This document shows positions 1-12,297 of a DNA stretch of 64,000 nucleotides, piece after piece (the stretch's first letter is position 1; every line of letters begins with the position of its first letter). Source of the stretch: Aphanomyces cochlioides (taxonomy: Eukaryota > Oomycota > Saprolegniomycetes > Saprolegniales > Verrucalvaceae). Position numbers and translations under genes: made by a program. Below the pieces are notes generated by a model. That model saw nothing but the letters and a program-made list of their open reading frames with translations, was not told the DNA's origin and ran no database searches. The stretch lies in contig JAHQRK010000038.1 in the NCBI GenBank assembly GCA_019828595.1, positions 248,001 to 312,000 of the forward strand, written 5' to 3'.

Positions 1-1260
1 ACTCGAGCTTACCAGTTGCAAATTCAGTTCCTTGTGTTTCTAGTGCAGATGGTAAAAATATTGTCCAAGTCATTTGAAAGATGGCCATCATGGGCGTCGT
101 GCCAATGAGACTTAAAACTGGCCCCCCATAGAGAAGAACTCCAAATCCGAGGACTCCTGGGTCGATAGGGGTGAATTTCGATTCCCAACGACGTTTCTTG
201 GCTATATACGATAAATACCGCATAGCCATATAACCACACCAAACCTATAAACAAGGTTAGACGCGTCGTAAGTGTACAGTCTGACAAAGCGCGTAGAGTA
301 CAAGCAGCCCAGGGAGAAGGCAATCAGGTCGTTGTATTGACAAACTCGCAATACCGACCATGCAATATATGGAGGTGTCGTCAAAATATCAGCCATCATA
401 ACAATTGAGACCCACGGATAACTCAGAATCAAATATGTGGAGTCGCCAACGATCACCTCATAGCGGCAATACTTGTCGTCGATTCCAATTTCTTGTAGCC
501 CACGAAGAAGTGGTAGGTAGTGACGACAGTAACGTGTCCACAATACTCGCAAGATGACGAGCGTGAGGACAATCATTTTGACCCAGCACCACGTGATGTT
601 TTCCCAAACAAATGTTCCGTAGTATGTCATGTACGCATCTTCCGACGCACTGCGGGACATTGGCTCGAACCAAAGGCAAGAGTCTGACCAGGTAATGCCA
701 TAGGCATAGGTGTGCTGGCAATGAAACAATGGACGCGTCCGTCTGCTAGATGCGTCCTGGTTTAGAAATTCTGCCACAAAAGTCCGTAGACCCAAGCCGT
801 AAAACATTGCGCCTTCGCGTTGGAAATCAGTACGTGGGGATGGTTAAAGTGTCTGGGTTACCTGGTAGCTGTAGGATACAACTGTTTTGGAATGATGTGG
901 GGATAGCCTCAGCCGGAAGCACTATCTCCTGCCGCACGACGTATGTGATTGTGTGGCTGTCAAAGTGAGCTGCACTGCCATTGCTCATGGTTTGGCTGTT
1001 GTATAGCTGATGGAGATAGTCAAATGTAGCATTGCTGAAAACGTCAAATGAGTTCCATTCCACGACATTTCTCACATGCACGGACCACGGGAAAGGTTCT
1101 GTTAAGTAGGCAAACAGTGGCTAAACGCATGCGAACAACCAGTTGACAAGTAATGTACCGTGCTCGCGAGTTTGAGAACAAAGAGACCGGTGTAACACAG
1201 TGAAAGGCGACTTATTCGTACTGCAGGCTTGCGTCTTGTTGCATTCCCGACTTTCGCCAT
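1..1260 (-). CDS. Six-exon multipass membrane protein, tandem copy C1 (3' end outside window)
   Basis: I do not recognise the family. Exons inferred from GT-AG sites and alignment with intact copy C10 are 1260-1159, 1120-862, 812-286 and 244-13. Lengths 102, 259, 527 and 232 nt keep the frame open throughout, with introns of 38, 49 and 41 nt. Exon 1 starts MAKVGNAT and contains a hydrophobic stretch (LSLCYTGLFVLKLAS). Exon 3 carries two or three hydrophobic segments around the family motif VGDSTYLIL. Exon 4 has the motif PIDPGVLGFG and another hydrophobic span. The last donor at 12-11 reads GTAAGC, so exons 5-6 lie off the left edge. No damage is seen, unlike most neighbours. Membrane location is inferred from hydrophobicity; function is unknown. 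Confidence 0.75.
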
Positions 1261-1469
1261 GAGAGAGCGGCAATTCAAATGATGGAAAATGCCCAGTGAC
1301 GTTTGGTTGCGTGTAGTGCGAGCTAAATATAGAGATGTCTCGAGATAGTGAGGGGGGCGTAGCGTAATTGGCCTTACAACACAGCTGCATTGCGACAAGA
1401 TCCACGCATATCATGCTCAATTATAATCTTCATTTGCAAATTGTGGATCCTGAAAAACAATGAACTCAC

Positions 1470-1865
1470 GTAGGCCGTACGTCATCTGTGTAATGTGTTG
1501 GGTATTCATCGGCAGGGAAAACTACCTCCCGTCGCATTGCATTCGTGATTGTGGTGCTGTCAAAGTGAGTGGCGCGAGTCGTGGACACGGTTTCACTGTT
1601 GTACAGCTGATGGAGATATTCGTAAGTAGCTTTGTTAAAAGCATCAATTGAGTTCCATGTGGCGACACTTCGTTTAGGCAACGACCAAGGCAAAGGCTCA
1701 GTCAAATAAGCAAATAAAGGCTACAACCGTGAGCAATCAGGATGGAACGGCAAGGTCCAGTACCGTGCCGGCTAGCTTGAGAACAAAGAGACCCATGTAA
1801 CAAAGAGAAAATCGACTAAAGCGCACCGTGCGTTTGACTCTCGCTGCATCTATGACTTTAGCCAT
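1470..1865 (-). pseudogene. Tandem copy C2, only exons 1-2 remain
   Basis: Exon 1 (1865-1764, MAKVIDAARV) and exon 2 (1720 to about 1470, starting PLFAYLTEPLPW) match the family with correct splice sites between them. Exon 2 loses similarity after EYPTHY, and the next sequence downstream is the promoter side of C1. Exons 3-6 are therefore missing. It is a truncated duplicate, probably left by unequal exchange inside the array (inference). Confidence 0.75.
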
Positions 1866-2431
1866 GAGCAAGGCAATTTTTGCGGTGAAACATCTGGTAG
1901 TCCATAAACCGTTACAACTGGTAACTCGCGATCGTATCTTCACCGACCTGATATTGTGCTTTCTACTCAAAATTTCCGGTTGAATCAACCGCCGGCAAAT
2001 CGCCGGACCTCCGAAATATAATACAAATATCAATTTTAGAAGGTTATTTTGACCTTTAGTTGAAGTCTTGATCGCGATGGTACACGAAATCGACGAAGCT
2101 TCGTCGCTGCGCTGGCGAGGCCAGAGGCCTCTCCGCTTGTTGTACGCCCAACGTGAGGAGCGCTGAATAACGTGGAGTTCTCTTCGAGGTGGGGTCGCTG
2201 TGGAAGGTTGTTCAGAGTCATAGAGATGACGTGAGATTTGCAGCTTTTCTCTCACAAACTTACGTCAGTTTTCAGCCAATCAATTGATAGTAACATTATT
2301 TTTAGCCAATCATATTGTCCAGACGATTTCCAGGCGATTGGAAATATCGCCTGAAATTGGCAAATTTGGACGGAAATCACAATATTTAGAAGATACAACG
2401 AAGTGCAGTAATTTCTATAGTCGAACGTTAG
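1866..2431. other. Spacer between C2 and C3
   Basis: I see no gene. It holds AT-rich sequence with repeated CCAAT-type motifs (gccaatca near 2275 and 2307) and GC-rich patches near 1990-2015 and 2100-2165. It is presumably the upstream region of C2. ORFs here show no family similarity. Confidence 0.5.
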
Positions 2432-3269
2432 CTACGCTACCCATTTGACACAAAGTCGAGTCGTGTCAATGCACATTCGGCTGGATGAAGTTGGTTGAAA
2501 TGTTGAGCACTTTTCGTCGTGTGGCTTAGCTTGCATCGTGAAGGCTTGTACAAATTGGGATCGAACTCAGTGAATCTTGGGTTCTTGCATCCAAGCAATC
2601 CAAAAAACTAAGTCGGACTTGCAATTGCACTTGGCCGTTTGGAGTGTAGCACAAGATAAAACAGTGTCGCTCGACAACTGAAGAGTGACATTTGGCGGTA
2701 TTCAGGGTGGCAAGCATATAATTCATGCAGTGATCCACCAGTTTTTTCCCGCGGCTCAGGAGAATAGAATTTAATCATCGCAAAGAGGAATCGGTTCTTG
2801 AAATCATTGAAGGAGCGCTGACTGCGTTCGCTATTTCGCTGATCTCGGTTGGCTTCACTTGGCGCTTTTTGGAGCCCTTCATGGGTTGGAGCAATCGACG
2901 TTTTTATGACATGAACACTTCGATTTCTACAAACATACTTGGCGAGGCGTGTCCAATGTCGATTGATTTCATCCACCGATTCCTGAATGCCTTGGATTCA
3001 TAAGTCATTCCAAGAGTCGTACGCGCTCGAGAGTGTGCCACTTTTTGGAGCATACGAGAGACATACTGGTAGGGAATCCGTCAATGTCATCCCAATTATC
3101 ATTCCTACATCGATATCAGGCCATTGTCAATTGAATACAAACAGCTAACCTGGCGCCAGATCGATGGCTTGGAAGACCAAGGTTGAAGGCAAAAACAAGC
3201 TCCAAATAATCAAGTACATGGCCATCAAGGATGTATTGCCGATCAGACTGAACATGGGTCCTCCATAGA

Positions 3270-3491
3270 TGTAGTGATGCAATAGACGAATCACTAGAAT
3301 ATTCTAGAAAGTTCTCGAGTTCATTACGGCTGATATACGATGGCGAAAACAGATATGAAATATGCATTTGAAGTTTATGATTGGCCGAAGGCACGCGTTC
3401 AGCGCAGAAGTTCCTTCCTATATGAGAGTGTACAGATAGATAGTTTGATTAACGAGGATAATTTAGTTTCCAGTTTGCCAAGTCTACCACA
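3270..3491 (+). repeat. 5' LTR of element A
   Basis: The LTR runs from TGTAGTGATG to CTACCACA. It matches 8912-9133 almost exactly and is preceded by the target duplication ATAGA (3265-3269). Confidence 0.95.
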
Positions 3492-3818
3492 TTTGGTAGC
3501 CTTCCGAGTTCCAAGGACCGCCTCTGCCTGTGCCTGCCTGCGCCGTTGCTTGTCCCTCCGTGCCTGCCTGCCTGCCTGCTCCTGTCTGCCTGTTTGTGCC
3601 TGCCCTTTCCCGCCGCGTTCAAGGAAGAACCTCCGTTATCTCTGGTCTTGTGGTAAACTTTTGTTTACCTTTGTGCCGAGTTTCTGGAGTCACGTTTTTG
3701 GAGAAGAACCGTCCGAAGTCTGTGCATTGCCGTGCGCTCGTCCTAGTTGGCATCGCTAGGGGTGTTTAAGAGACGAGACACTAGCGTGCGCAGTACCGAG
3801 GGCGTTGAAGACAATTGG

Positions 3819-4181
3819 ATGCCCAAGAAGAAGACCTCGATCAAGCGCAAGAACTTCGAAGAAAACATCGAGTATCTCAATCGATTCGAAGAAGGCTCAG
3901 CTACGAAATTCGACCAACTTCGACACGATCTCAAAGAAGCTATTTTAAGAGTTGAGCGTATTAAAGGCGTTTTTGTTCGTGAGTTGACGAAAGCGACACC
4001 TCACTGCAACCGAGCGAAGCATACGATCCAACTCCTTGGTGATATCCAGTTCAATATCGAAGAACAAAATGAGCTGATTGGCCGAAAACTTTCCACTATT
4101 TTGGCCGGAAACAAGAAACAAAAGACAACACCCAAGTGCGAACATTGCAAGGAAACTACCAATTTTATTTGTATCACTTAA
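3819..4181 (+). CDS. Extra ORF upstream of gag in element A
   Basis: This is a 120-codon open frame beginning MPKKKTSIKR, lying between the 5' LTR and gag. The protein is charged, with a Lys-rich start and helical-looking middle, and ends with one CxxC pair (CEHC). I do not recognise it. Element B has an ORF of similar size and position starting MPRSNN (12298), although the sequences are very diverged. This suggests a lineage-specific accessory ORF rather than chance, but that is inference. Confidence 0.5.
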   Translation: MPKKKTSIKRKNFEENIEYLNRFEEGSATKFDQLRHDLKEAILRVERIKGVFVRELTKATPHCNRAKHTIQLLGDIQFNIEEQNELIGRKLSTILAGNKKQKTTPKCEHCKETTNFICIT

Positions 4182-4202
4182 TACAATTGTTTTGATCTAA
4201 AT

Positions 4203-5250
4203 ATGGAAGACATTATACGCAGTATGATGGCTAAGATGGAACAACAACAACACAGATGATCAATCAGTTGTTGGAGACACAAGCAAGAACACAAGACCAA
4301 CTAATTCAAAGTCAGAACTTTCAACAGGAGCTGCAAAAGCAAAATGCAGCACAACAACAAGAACATCAAAAAGCTCAGCTTGAGCTTCAGAAGGCTATGC
4401 AAGCTCAGTTGCAAGCCATGCACCAAACCCAACAAACTGCTGTTGCCGCTCCTCAACATGCAGATGTCGAACGTCGTGTAGAAGGATTGTCTATGCCGTC
4501 TTATCATGGACACCTTAATGAAAGTATTGCATTGCATATCCACCGTGTTCAAACTTTCTTTGCCGCCAAGAACTTGGACTGGAAAGAACCGAAAACAGAG
4601 TCTCGATGTCTCTCGATGGTCGTTGCAAACTTGAAAGGACAAGCTGCCGCATGGTACCAAGAGCTTGCCTCACGTGAATCTGAGTTGGGGACACAAAGCA
4701 TCAACACGCTGCCCGAACTCGAAGCTGCGTTGCGAAAAGAGTTCGAGTGAGATGATTTGCAAGAGCGACTTCGTGACAAGTTGTTTGCTTTACAACAGAA
4801 GGGATGTAAAGACTTGTTTGAATACATTGAAAAATTTCGTCGCATTTGCACTGATGTTCGAGATATGTCCGAGCGGGACAAAGTGACATTCTTTATTCGT
4901 GGTTTGAGATTAAAGACACGAGAAGAAGTGAAGTATCGACAGTGCCAAACACTGTCCACGGCTATCAAGGCCGCACTTGAGTTTGAACGATCCCATGCCG
5001 TATCTTTGGGAATGACGAAGACAGAAAAGACTGGTCGCTGGAACAACAACCGACCAGCAGAGAAGTTTCAAAAGCCATAACAGCGTGAGAAGGCCCGTGA
5101 GCCCGATGACATGGAAGTCGACAACGTAAACGTCCGCGAGATCGTAGACCGCGTGAAAACAGTAACACGAGATGCTTCAATTGCAATGAAATGGGTCATT
5201 TTGCAAGAAGATGTAAGAAGCCAAAGAGGCGCATTTCTGGACAAGCGCCG
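4203..5250 (+). pseudogene. gag of element A, broken
   Basis: Gag starts at ATG 4203, followed by a Gln-rich stretch and the retrotransposon gag domain (WYQELASRE, then FRRICTDVRDM). A CCHC zinc knuckle (CFNCNEMGHFARRC) lies at about 5170-5214. Breaks are a frameshift near 4255 in the CAA repeat, a TGA at 4748-4750 and a TAA at 5078-5080. Element B's gag aligns across the first stop (EFEPDDLQDR), showing this is a mutation and not a gene end. Confidence 0.85.
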
Positions 5251-8200
5251 AGTCGACAGAGTAATATCGAAGTGCATGATGAAGAAGTGACTGATGAAGA
5301 CGTTGACCACATGACGTTTGGACACTATGACGCAAGTGAAGCTGAGGAAGAGATTGAGCCTCAAAGCGAGAAGCCGCTGGTAGTAGACACCTCCCTTATG
5401 ATAAAGTCGGGTGTAATGAATGGGAAAGTGGTGAAGATCTTGATCGACTCTGGAGCAACAAACTCGTTGTGTCGAACTGGTTTGGGAAAACACGTCGTCC
5501 GATCCAAGTCAGTGCGTATATCGGGATATGATGGAACACTGTCACCAACAACGATGACACGCGAAGTCAAAGAAACGATATGCTTTGACTTCTTCACGTT
5601 CAAAGACACTGTCATGCTCGAATGCGACTTGAAGGATAAACAATTTGACGTTATCCTCGGTCAACCTTGGTTCCGCCAACACAACCCCGTGATTGACTGG
5701 CGTGACCAAGAAGTTGTTGCTTTGAACGGTGACCCTCCACCATCTCCGTCGAAGGATAGTGAAATTGGATGGATAATGAAAATTTGTGAAGTTGAACCAC
5801 AAATAACTCCACGTCCTCCTGAGATTGAATCGCTACTCAATGAGTTCAAAGATGTGTTTCCTGCGCAATTGCCCGATGGTTTACCACCTGAGCGCTCCGT
5901 CCAATTCGAACTGACGTTGAAGCCCGGTGCGAAACCGCAGAATCGTCCACCCTTTCGACTTGCAAAAGTTGAGCAAGAGTCGCTCGACAAGTTTGTCGAT
6001 GATCTCAAGAAGAAAGGTTGGGTTGAACTCTCGACGAGCGACTGGGTGTCTAACATCTTTGGCGTCCCAAAGAAGGACGAAAACGGCAAGATGCCTTCAC
6101 GAAGTGTGTGGTTGAAAACTGCAACTGCAAACACACCGATTCGATGGGTACTAGATTACCGCCATGTGAACTCACAGTCGGAGATTCCCAAGATACCTTT
6201 GCCTAACATCGAGGATCCGTTTAATAAGATGTATGGTTGTGGGATATTCTCTAAGATTGACCTTGCATCTAGGTATCATCAAATGCTTGTTGTGCCTCAA
6301 GCTCGCAAGTACACAGCTTTTCGCACACACAAAGAGATTCTACAGTGGTGTGTTGCTCCTATGGGGATGGCCGGAATGCCTGGCATCTGGTCCCGACTTA
6401 TGCGATCGTTGTTTGACAAGTTCCCCTTTGTCGTTGTGTACCTTGAAGTGCTACGCAAAGAAAAGCTATATGCGCGCCTCGACAAGTGTGCTTTTGGTGT
6501 TAATAAAGTCGATTTCCTCGGTCATACCATATCAGCCGAAGGACTTCAAGTCGACAGTAAGAAAGTTCGCGCGATAGAAAAATGGCCAGCACCAACTAAT
6601 CGTAAAGAACTGTTGAGTTTTCTTGGAATGGCTGGTTACTACCGCAAGTTTATCGCCAACTACGCTAAGCTAGTGTTCCCGATCAGCGAATTGGCGAAGG
6701 ATAGTGTCCCTTGGCAGTGGACACGTCAACAGGACAAGGCCTTCATGACTATCAAGGCTGCTCTGCAGCAAGCCCCTGTGCTTCAGTTGCCTGATTTTGA
6801 CAAACCCTTTGTGATCACCACGGATGCGTCTGGATACTGCTGTGGCGCAGTGTTATCCCAACAAGATGATGAAGGAAATGAACGTCCAATTGCTTTTCTG
6901 TCGAAGAAACTTGGAGAAACTGAGTGCAACTCGCCAGCACATGAGAAAGAGCTATATGCTATTAAGTTGGCTTTAACAAAATGGAGAGCTTATGTTTATG
7001 GTTCTCATTTTGATGTCTTCACAGACAACTCGACATGTCAATGGTTTCTAAAAACGCCGGTGCTAACTGCTAAGTTAACTCGTTGGTTGGACTTTTTCAG
7101 CAGTTTTGACTTTACTCTGCACCATCGTCCCGGCAAAACCAACGTCGTTGCTGACGCTTTGTCACGTCCACCGCGATCTCACGTTCATGTTACAACGTGT
7201 ACACTTCACCACGGTGATTCAACTTGTTTTGAACGTTATCAAAATGTTCTGAAATGGACTTCTAATTTTGAATCTATCTCTCATCTTGATGCCCGTCTTT
7301 TGTCGCTTATGCTTGACACTTCTTTTGAGGGGGAGGATTTGCATATTGTACAACTCGATGTCGAAGTTCCTCAACACTTCATTGTCAACCATACAGAAGA
7401 AGTGTCGTACAGCATGGTAAAGATGGATGAAAGTATGAAACAACGATTCATTCGTGCTTACGCCAAGTCGAAAGAGTTTGAAGATAGTTCAAAGTTCGTA
7501 ATGAAAGATGGTCTCTATTTCGTCAAAACGAAGGATCAAGTTTGGAAATTGTGTGTTCCCAACGACGACTACCTCAAGGTTGAGATCATATCTCAAAGTC
7601 ATGACGCAAACACCGCCGCTCATCCTGGCGTTCGACGCACACAGCTACATGTTTCCCAATGGTATTATTGGAACGGTTTGGATGATGATGTGAAACTCTA
7701 CGTGGCCACCTGCGAAACTTGTGCGCGCTACAAGTCATGTAGTAGTAAAGCTAATGGACGAATGATTCCCATTAAGTCTCCTGAAGAATGTTGGCATACA
7801 ATTTCTGTAGGCTGGATAACTGGATTGCCAGTGTCAAATGGCAAAGACGCCATTATGACTTGTGTCGACAAAACCTCAAAGCAACCAAAGTACTGCGCAA
7901 CAACATCCAACGTGGATGCACCGCAAGCAGCGCGTGAATTCTTTGATGCCGTTGTTCGACATCACGGACCGCCTTCCGTTATCATAAGTGACAGAGATCC
8001 CAAGTTTACGAGTCAGTTTTGGCAAAGTTTAATGAAAATTATGGGTATTAAGCATTCGATGACTACTGCGGGTCGTGCTCAAAGTGATGGAGCAACAGAA
8101 AGACAGAATCGCATTTTTTGGAAGATGCACTACGTTGTCAAGTGTCCTATCTTGGACATGACTGGACAAAGCATCTCGGAACGATCGAATATGCTCATCA

Positions 8201-8879
8201 AGGGCTTGGTCAAACATCCACTGGTTTGACGCCTTTTGAAGTAGATACGGGTAGAAAGCTTCGTAATCCTGTACTAAATGGATTGGACTCGTTGAATGAG
8301 TATGCGAAGAACTTCTGCGAAAGAAGACAAGAATTGATCAGAATGGCTTAAGAAAATTTGGAGAAAGCCCAAGCTCGCCAAAAGAACTACTATGATCGAA
8401 GACGCTCAAGTGTCGAGTTCAAGCTAGGCGACTTGGTCATGCTAGCCACTCGCAACATTCCCCTTAAGCATGCACAGCTTGCAGATAAGAACGAGAAATC
8501 CAAGTTGGTGCCAAGATATATTGGACCCTTTGAGATTCTTGAAGTTATCAATCCCAACGCTATGAGACTTAAGCTACCGCCTAATATGAATCGTTTGCAT
8601 GATGTCTTCAATGTCGACAGATTGAAGCATCACGTGCCGAACTCCAGCCGCTTGTCTGGACGTCCGATACCAAAAGTCACGCCACACATCCTGGATGACG
8701 AAGGCGAAGAGCTGTTCATAGTTGAAGCTCTATTGAAGAAGAGACAGTTCAACAGGAAGACGGAGTACTTGGTGAAATGGCATGGACTGCCAGAGCACGA
8801 AGCAACGTGGGAACTTGAGAAGAACATCAAGCACGTCTCCCACTTTAAGCGCCTTGTACAAGAACTCCGCGAGAAATAA
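5191..8879 (+). pseudogene. pol of element A (protease-RT-RNaseH-integrase-chromodomain), inactivated
   Basis: Protease has LIDSGATNSL; RT has WVLDYRHVNSQ and KIDLASRYHQ; RNase H has TTDASGYCCGAVL; the integrase zinc-binding region has CETC. The core has VIISDRDPKF and GATERQN. The C-terminus carries a chromodomain (EYLVKWHGLPEHEATWEL). The RT reads VVYLEVLRKEK where element B has the catalytic YMDD box and about 25 further residues, so an in-frame deletion near 6442 removed the active site. The first integrase aspartate is glycine (SVGWITGLP instead of SVDW). A frameshift near 8115 and a TAA at 8349-8351 break the rest. The element cannot be autonomous. Confidence 0.9.
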
Positions 8880-8911
8880 GGAAAACGATCAACCCGAGAA
8901 CAGGGGGAGAA

Positions 8912-9133
8912 TGTAGTGATGCAATAGACGAATCACTAGAATATTCTAGAAAGTTCTCGAGTTCATTACGGCTGATATACGATGGCGAAAACAGATATGA
9001 AATATGCATTTGAAGTTTATGATTGGCCGAAGGCACGCGTTCAGCGCAGAAGTTCCTTCCTACATGAGAGTGTACAGATAGATAGTTTGATTAACGAGGA
9101 TAATTCAGTTTCCAATTTGCCAAGTCTACCACA
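8912..9133 (+). repeat. 3' LTR of element A
   Basis: It is the partner of 3270-3491, with visible differences at three positions. The purine-rich tract cagggggaga precedes it, and the second ATAGA target copy follows at 9134-9138, where exon 4 of C3 resumes. Confidence 0.95.
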
Positions 9134-10276
9134 ATAGAGAACAGCCCCGACCCCGAGCACTCCAGGATCGATCGGAGCGAATTTGTATTCCCATTGACGT
9201 ACTTTCGCAATGTACGACACACATCGCATCGCGAAGTAACCACACCAAACCTAAAATGAGTTTTAGTCCAGCCTAGATCGAATGACCAAACTGAGCGGGT
9301 TAAATATAGACAACCCAAGCAAAAGGCAATCAAGTCGTTGTATTGGCAGACGCGCAGAACTGACCAAGCGACGTATGACGGAGTCGTGAGCAATATATCA
9401 GCGACCATGACCGTGGTGACGCGTGGATCACTGAGAATCAAGTAGGTTGGATCGCCCACAATCACTTCATAGCGCCAAAATTGATCGTCGACTCCAATTT
9501 CTTCGAGACCTCGAAGAAGTGGCAAGTAATGACGACAGTATCTCAGCCACAACACTCTTGAAATGACGAGCGTGAGCAGACTGCGGATGGCCAATTTCAA
9601 CCAGCTCCACAGTTGACTTCCCATACTATGGTGCCAAAGTAGACTGTGTACATATCACTGGATCTATCGAGCAACAAGGGCTCAAGCCAAACGCACGAAT
9701 CGGATAGGACAATTCCAAAGTAGTAAATGCGTTGACATTGAACAGTCGATTCCGTCGCCTGGCTACTGCATCTTGACTGAGTAATTCCCTCACAAAAGTC
9801 TGAATGCCAAGGCCGTACGTCACGGCGCCTTGTTGTCATGTGTTGTAGTAGCTACATGGTCAAAAGAGCTACCTGGAAATCGAATGAAATAAGTGCTCAG
9901 CCATGATGTGGAGGCTACGTCTAGAGGCAAAACCAGTTTGCGACGCTCGACGTAAGTGATTGTGCTGCTGTCAAAGTGTGTATCACGTCTGCCGCTCATT
10001 GTAGTCCTGTTGTAGAGTCGATTAAGATAGTCAAAAGTCGCATTATTGAAGGTGTCGAAGGGGAGTCCCATACAACAATATTTCTCTCTGGAATTGACGA
10101 AGGCAATGGTTCTGAGAGATATGCAAATAAAGGCTACATGCACGTGATAACATTAACAAGGTTGGGAAGAGTACCGTCGTGGCGAGCTTGAGGACAAAGA
10201 GACCCGAATACCATAGAGAGAATCGACTGAAGCTTGCTGTAGTTTTAGTTCGCGACGTGACTCGGACTTTCACCAT

Positions 10277-10723
10277 TTACAGAGCAACACCTGCAGCTTG
10301 ATAACAGAGAGAAACTAAAATAAAACTATTTTTAGCTGGCTATCACATCCACTTTGACCTGCCGATGAGAAGTTACCATCTCCTACACCTCTTCCTTTCC
10401 AATTTTTACACTCGCTGATTTGAGGCAAAAGAAAATTACGAAAATTCAAGTCTTGGTGGATTCCCCCAGTATTCCCACTTTTTCTGAGTGATGTACTATT
10501 AAGACCATGGAGTTGGCACGATATAATGAAATGGTATTAGAAAACTACAGTCAGGACAGTTCGATTTGTTGAGACTGCGGCGTTGAAAGGCATATCTTAA
10601 GAAAACCTCGCGTCTGAGTGATGTGTCGTTTTTCTAAATATTTCAGTGGTCTTCTGAATTTCAGTAGCAACCACTTCTTCAATCGAAAAACATGGTCAAA
10701 GCTGATTTATTCGTTGATTGTTT
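10277..10723. other. Spacer between C3 and C4, presumed C3 promoter
   Basis: There is no gene. About 10300-10470 resembles 18505-18665 in reverse complement, for example the shared gaggcaaaag and ggggaatccacc blocks. That is the matching upstream region of C4, now inverted. Conservation between copies suggests it was duplicated with the gene and contains the promoter. Confidence 0.5.
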
Positions 10724-11837
10724 CTATGGATCGAGCGTTTAGCTGCGCTACCCATTTGACACAAAGTCGAGTCGAGTGAATACACTTTCGATTGGATGAG
10801 CTCGGTTGAAATGTTGGGCATTTTTTATCACTGCATGTGGCATAACTTGCATTATGAAGGCTTGTACAAATTGGGATCGAAGCTAAGTGGGTCTTGGGTT
10901 CTTGTATCCAAGCAATCCAGAAAACTGAGCCGTATTTGCAATTGTACTTGACTGTTTGATGCGTAGCACAAGATAAAGCAGTCTGTCGTTCGACAACTAA
11001 AGAGAGGCATTTTGCAGGACTCAGGATGACAATTATATAATGCATGGAGAGATCCACCAGTTTTCTCCCGCGGCTCTGCAGAATAGTTGTCCAATGCCGA
11101 TTTATTTCTACCATGAACGCATGAAGACCTAGGAATCAAGTCAACAAAAGTGCATTCCAAGTTTCTTACGCGCTCGAGAACGAGTCACGTTTTGGAACGC
11201 AAGCGAAAGACATACTGGTAGGCAACCCGTTAACATCATTCCAATTATTACTCATACAGCAAAATCAAGGAATTGCACATTGAGGATTAACACCTAACCT
11301 GGTGCGAAATCGACAGCTTGGAGTGCTAGGGAGGAAGGCTAGAAGCAGCTCCACATAAGTAAGTATATTGGCATTAATGATGTATTGCCAAGCAGACTGA
11401 AAATGGGTCCTCCATAGAGAAACCCCCCAAATCCGAGCACTCCAGGATCGATTGGAGCACACTTGTGTTCCCATCGACGCGCTTTAGCAATATACGACAC
11501 ACATCGCATCGCGAAGTAACCACACCAAACCTAAAATGCGTTTTAGTCAAGCCGAAAGGGGATGAACAAACTGTTCGAGTTAAATATAGACAGCCCAAGC
11601 AGAAGGCAATCAAGTCGCTGTATTGACACACACGCAGGACTGACCAAGCGACGTATGGTGGGGTCGTCAGCAACATATCAATGACCATAGATAGCAGTGG
11701 TGACACGCGGATCACTGAGAATCAAGTAGGTTGGATCGCCCACAATCACTTCATAGCGGCAAAATTGATCGTCGACTCCAATTTCTTCAAGGCCTCGAAG
11801 AAGTGGCAAGTAATGGCGGCAGTATCGTAGCCATAAT
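10724..11837 (-). pseudogene. Tandem copy C4, 3' half (exon 3 end to exon 6)
   Basis: The end of exon 3 is 11837-11572, exon 4 is 11530-11299, and exons 5-6 run from about 11250 to 10730. Exon 3 stops at the target site of element B. Exon 4 has an in-frame TAG near the end (LLMWSCF then stop). Exon 6 has a frameshift after FSCR/TTDCF, and the usual TAG after KWVA has become CAG. The 5' half of the same gene is on the plus strand at 18690-20281. Confidence 0.85.
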
Positions 11838-12051
11838 TGTAGCGATCCTGAGCCACCGGTTTGGCTCAGGACTTCGGTTGAATGCTGTAACGCAGTTTAC
11901 GACTTAGGAAACTAGCGTAAACGCCCATCAACACCAACCAAAGCGATGTGACAATAGGATGTGGCTTAAAGTTACAAGGATGTGCTAGATTAGAGTTAAG
12001 TTGAGATCTAATTCATTCTACAATTTGCCTTCCTCTGCCTAGTTTGCTACA
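11838..12051 (+). repeat. 5' LTR of element B
   Basis: This 214-bp LTR begins TGTAGCGATCC and ends GTTTGCTACA. It matches the reverse complement of 20282-20495 with about three differences by eye. TTTGGTAGCA follows, like the candidate primer-binding site of element A. Confidence 0.95.
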
Positions 12052-12297
12052 TTTGGTAGCACTTCTTGGTTGCCTTTACCTTTCCCCCTCTGTCCCTGGG
12101 TGTCCCTCTCTGTCCCTGTCCCTCAACCTTGTTTGCCAAGGTATTTCAACTGTCTTCTCGAAGCGGTTGTGTGGTCAGTATTTCTCCACGAATGGGTCCG
12201 CGTTGTTAGTCTCTTTTGAGCAGAATCGCCACTCGACTGAAGGAGTAAAGTACTAGTCTTGTGAATAATCCATACACAGTCTAAGAGTGATCTATAG

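Larger units (their letters stand above)
3270..9133 (+). mobile_element. Ty3/Gypsy chromovirus-type LTR retrotransposon, element A
   Basis: This complete structure is 5,864 bp, with 222-bp LTRs starting TG and ending CA, and the 5-bp target duplication ATAGA at 3265-3269 and 9134-9138. After the 5' LTR comes TTTGGTAGCC, a candidate primer-binding site. A purine run (agggggagaa) precedes the 3' LTR. Coding order is a short upstream ORF, gag with a CCHC knuckle, protease, reverse transcriptase, RNase H, integrase and chromodomain, as in Ty3 chromoviruses. The LTRs differ at about three of 222 positions by eye, so insertion was fairly recent. The coding region is dead: stops and frameshifts in gag and pol, and a deletion removing the RT catalytic box. 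Confidence 0.95.
2432..10276 (-). pseudogene. Tandem copy C3, split by Ty3 element A in exon 4
   Basis: Exon 1 is 10276-10175 (MVKVRVTSRT), exon 2 10133-9873, exon 3 9828-9292, and exon 4 starts at 9250 and ends at 3150. Exon 4 is interrupted between 9134 and 3269 by a complete Ty3 element. The C-terminal exons run from about 3110 down to a TAG at 2434-2432 after the conserved KWVA. Frameshifts occur in exon 2 (near the WDS motif, about 10065), twice in exon 3 (about 9735 and 9605), and in exon 6 (after the FSCR motif, about 2680). An early stop follows exon 5. These breaks are independent of the retrotransposon, so the copy was either already decaying or has decayed since. Confidence 0.85.

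Noticed and set aside
3530..3620. tgcctgcctg-rich stretch as a microsatellite of interest
   Set aside because: Short, imperfect and part of the element A leader; element B has a similar C/T-rich leader.
5361..6134. Minus-strand ORFs within Ty3 pol
   Set aside because: Antisense shadows of the protease and RT region; no independent similarity.
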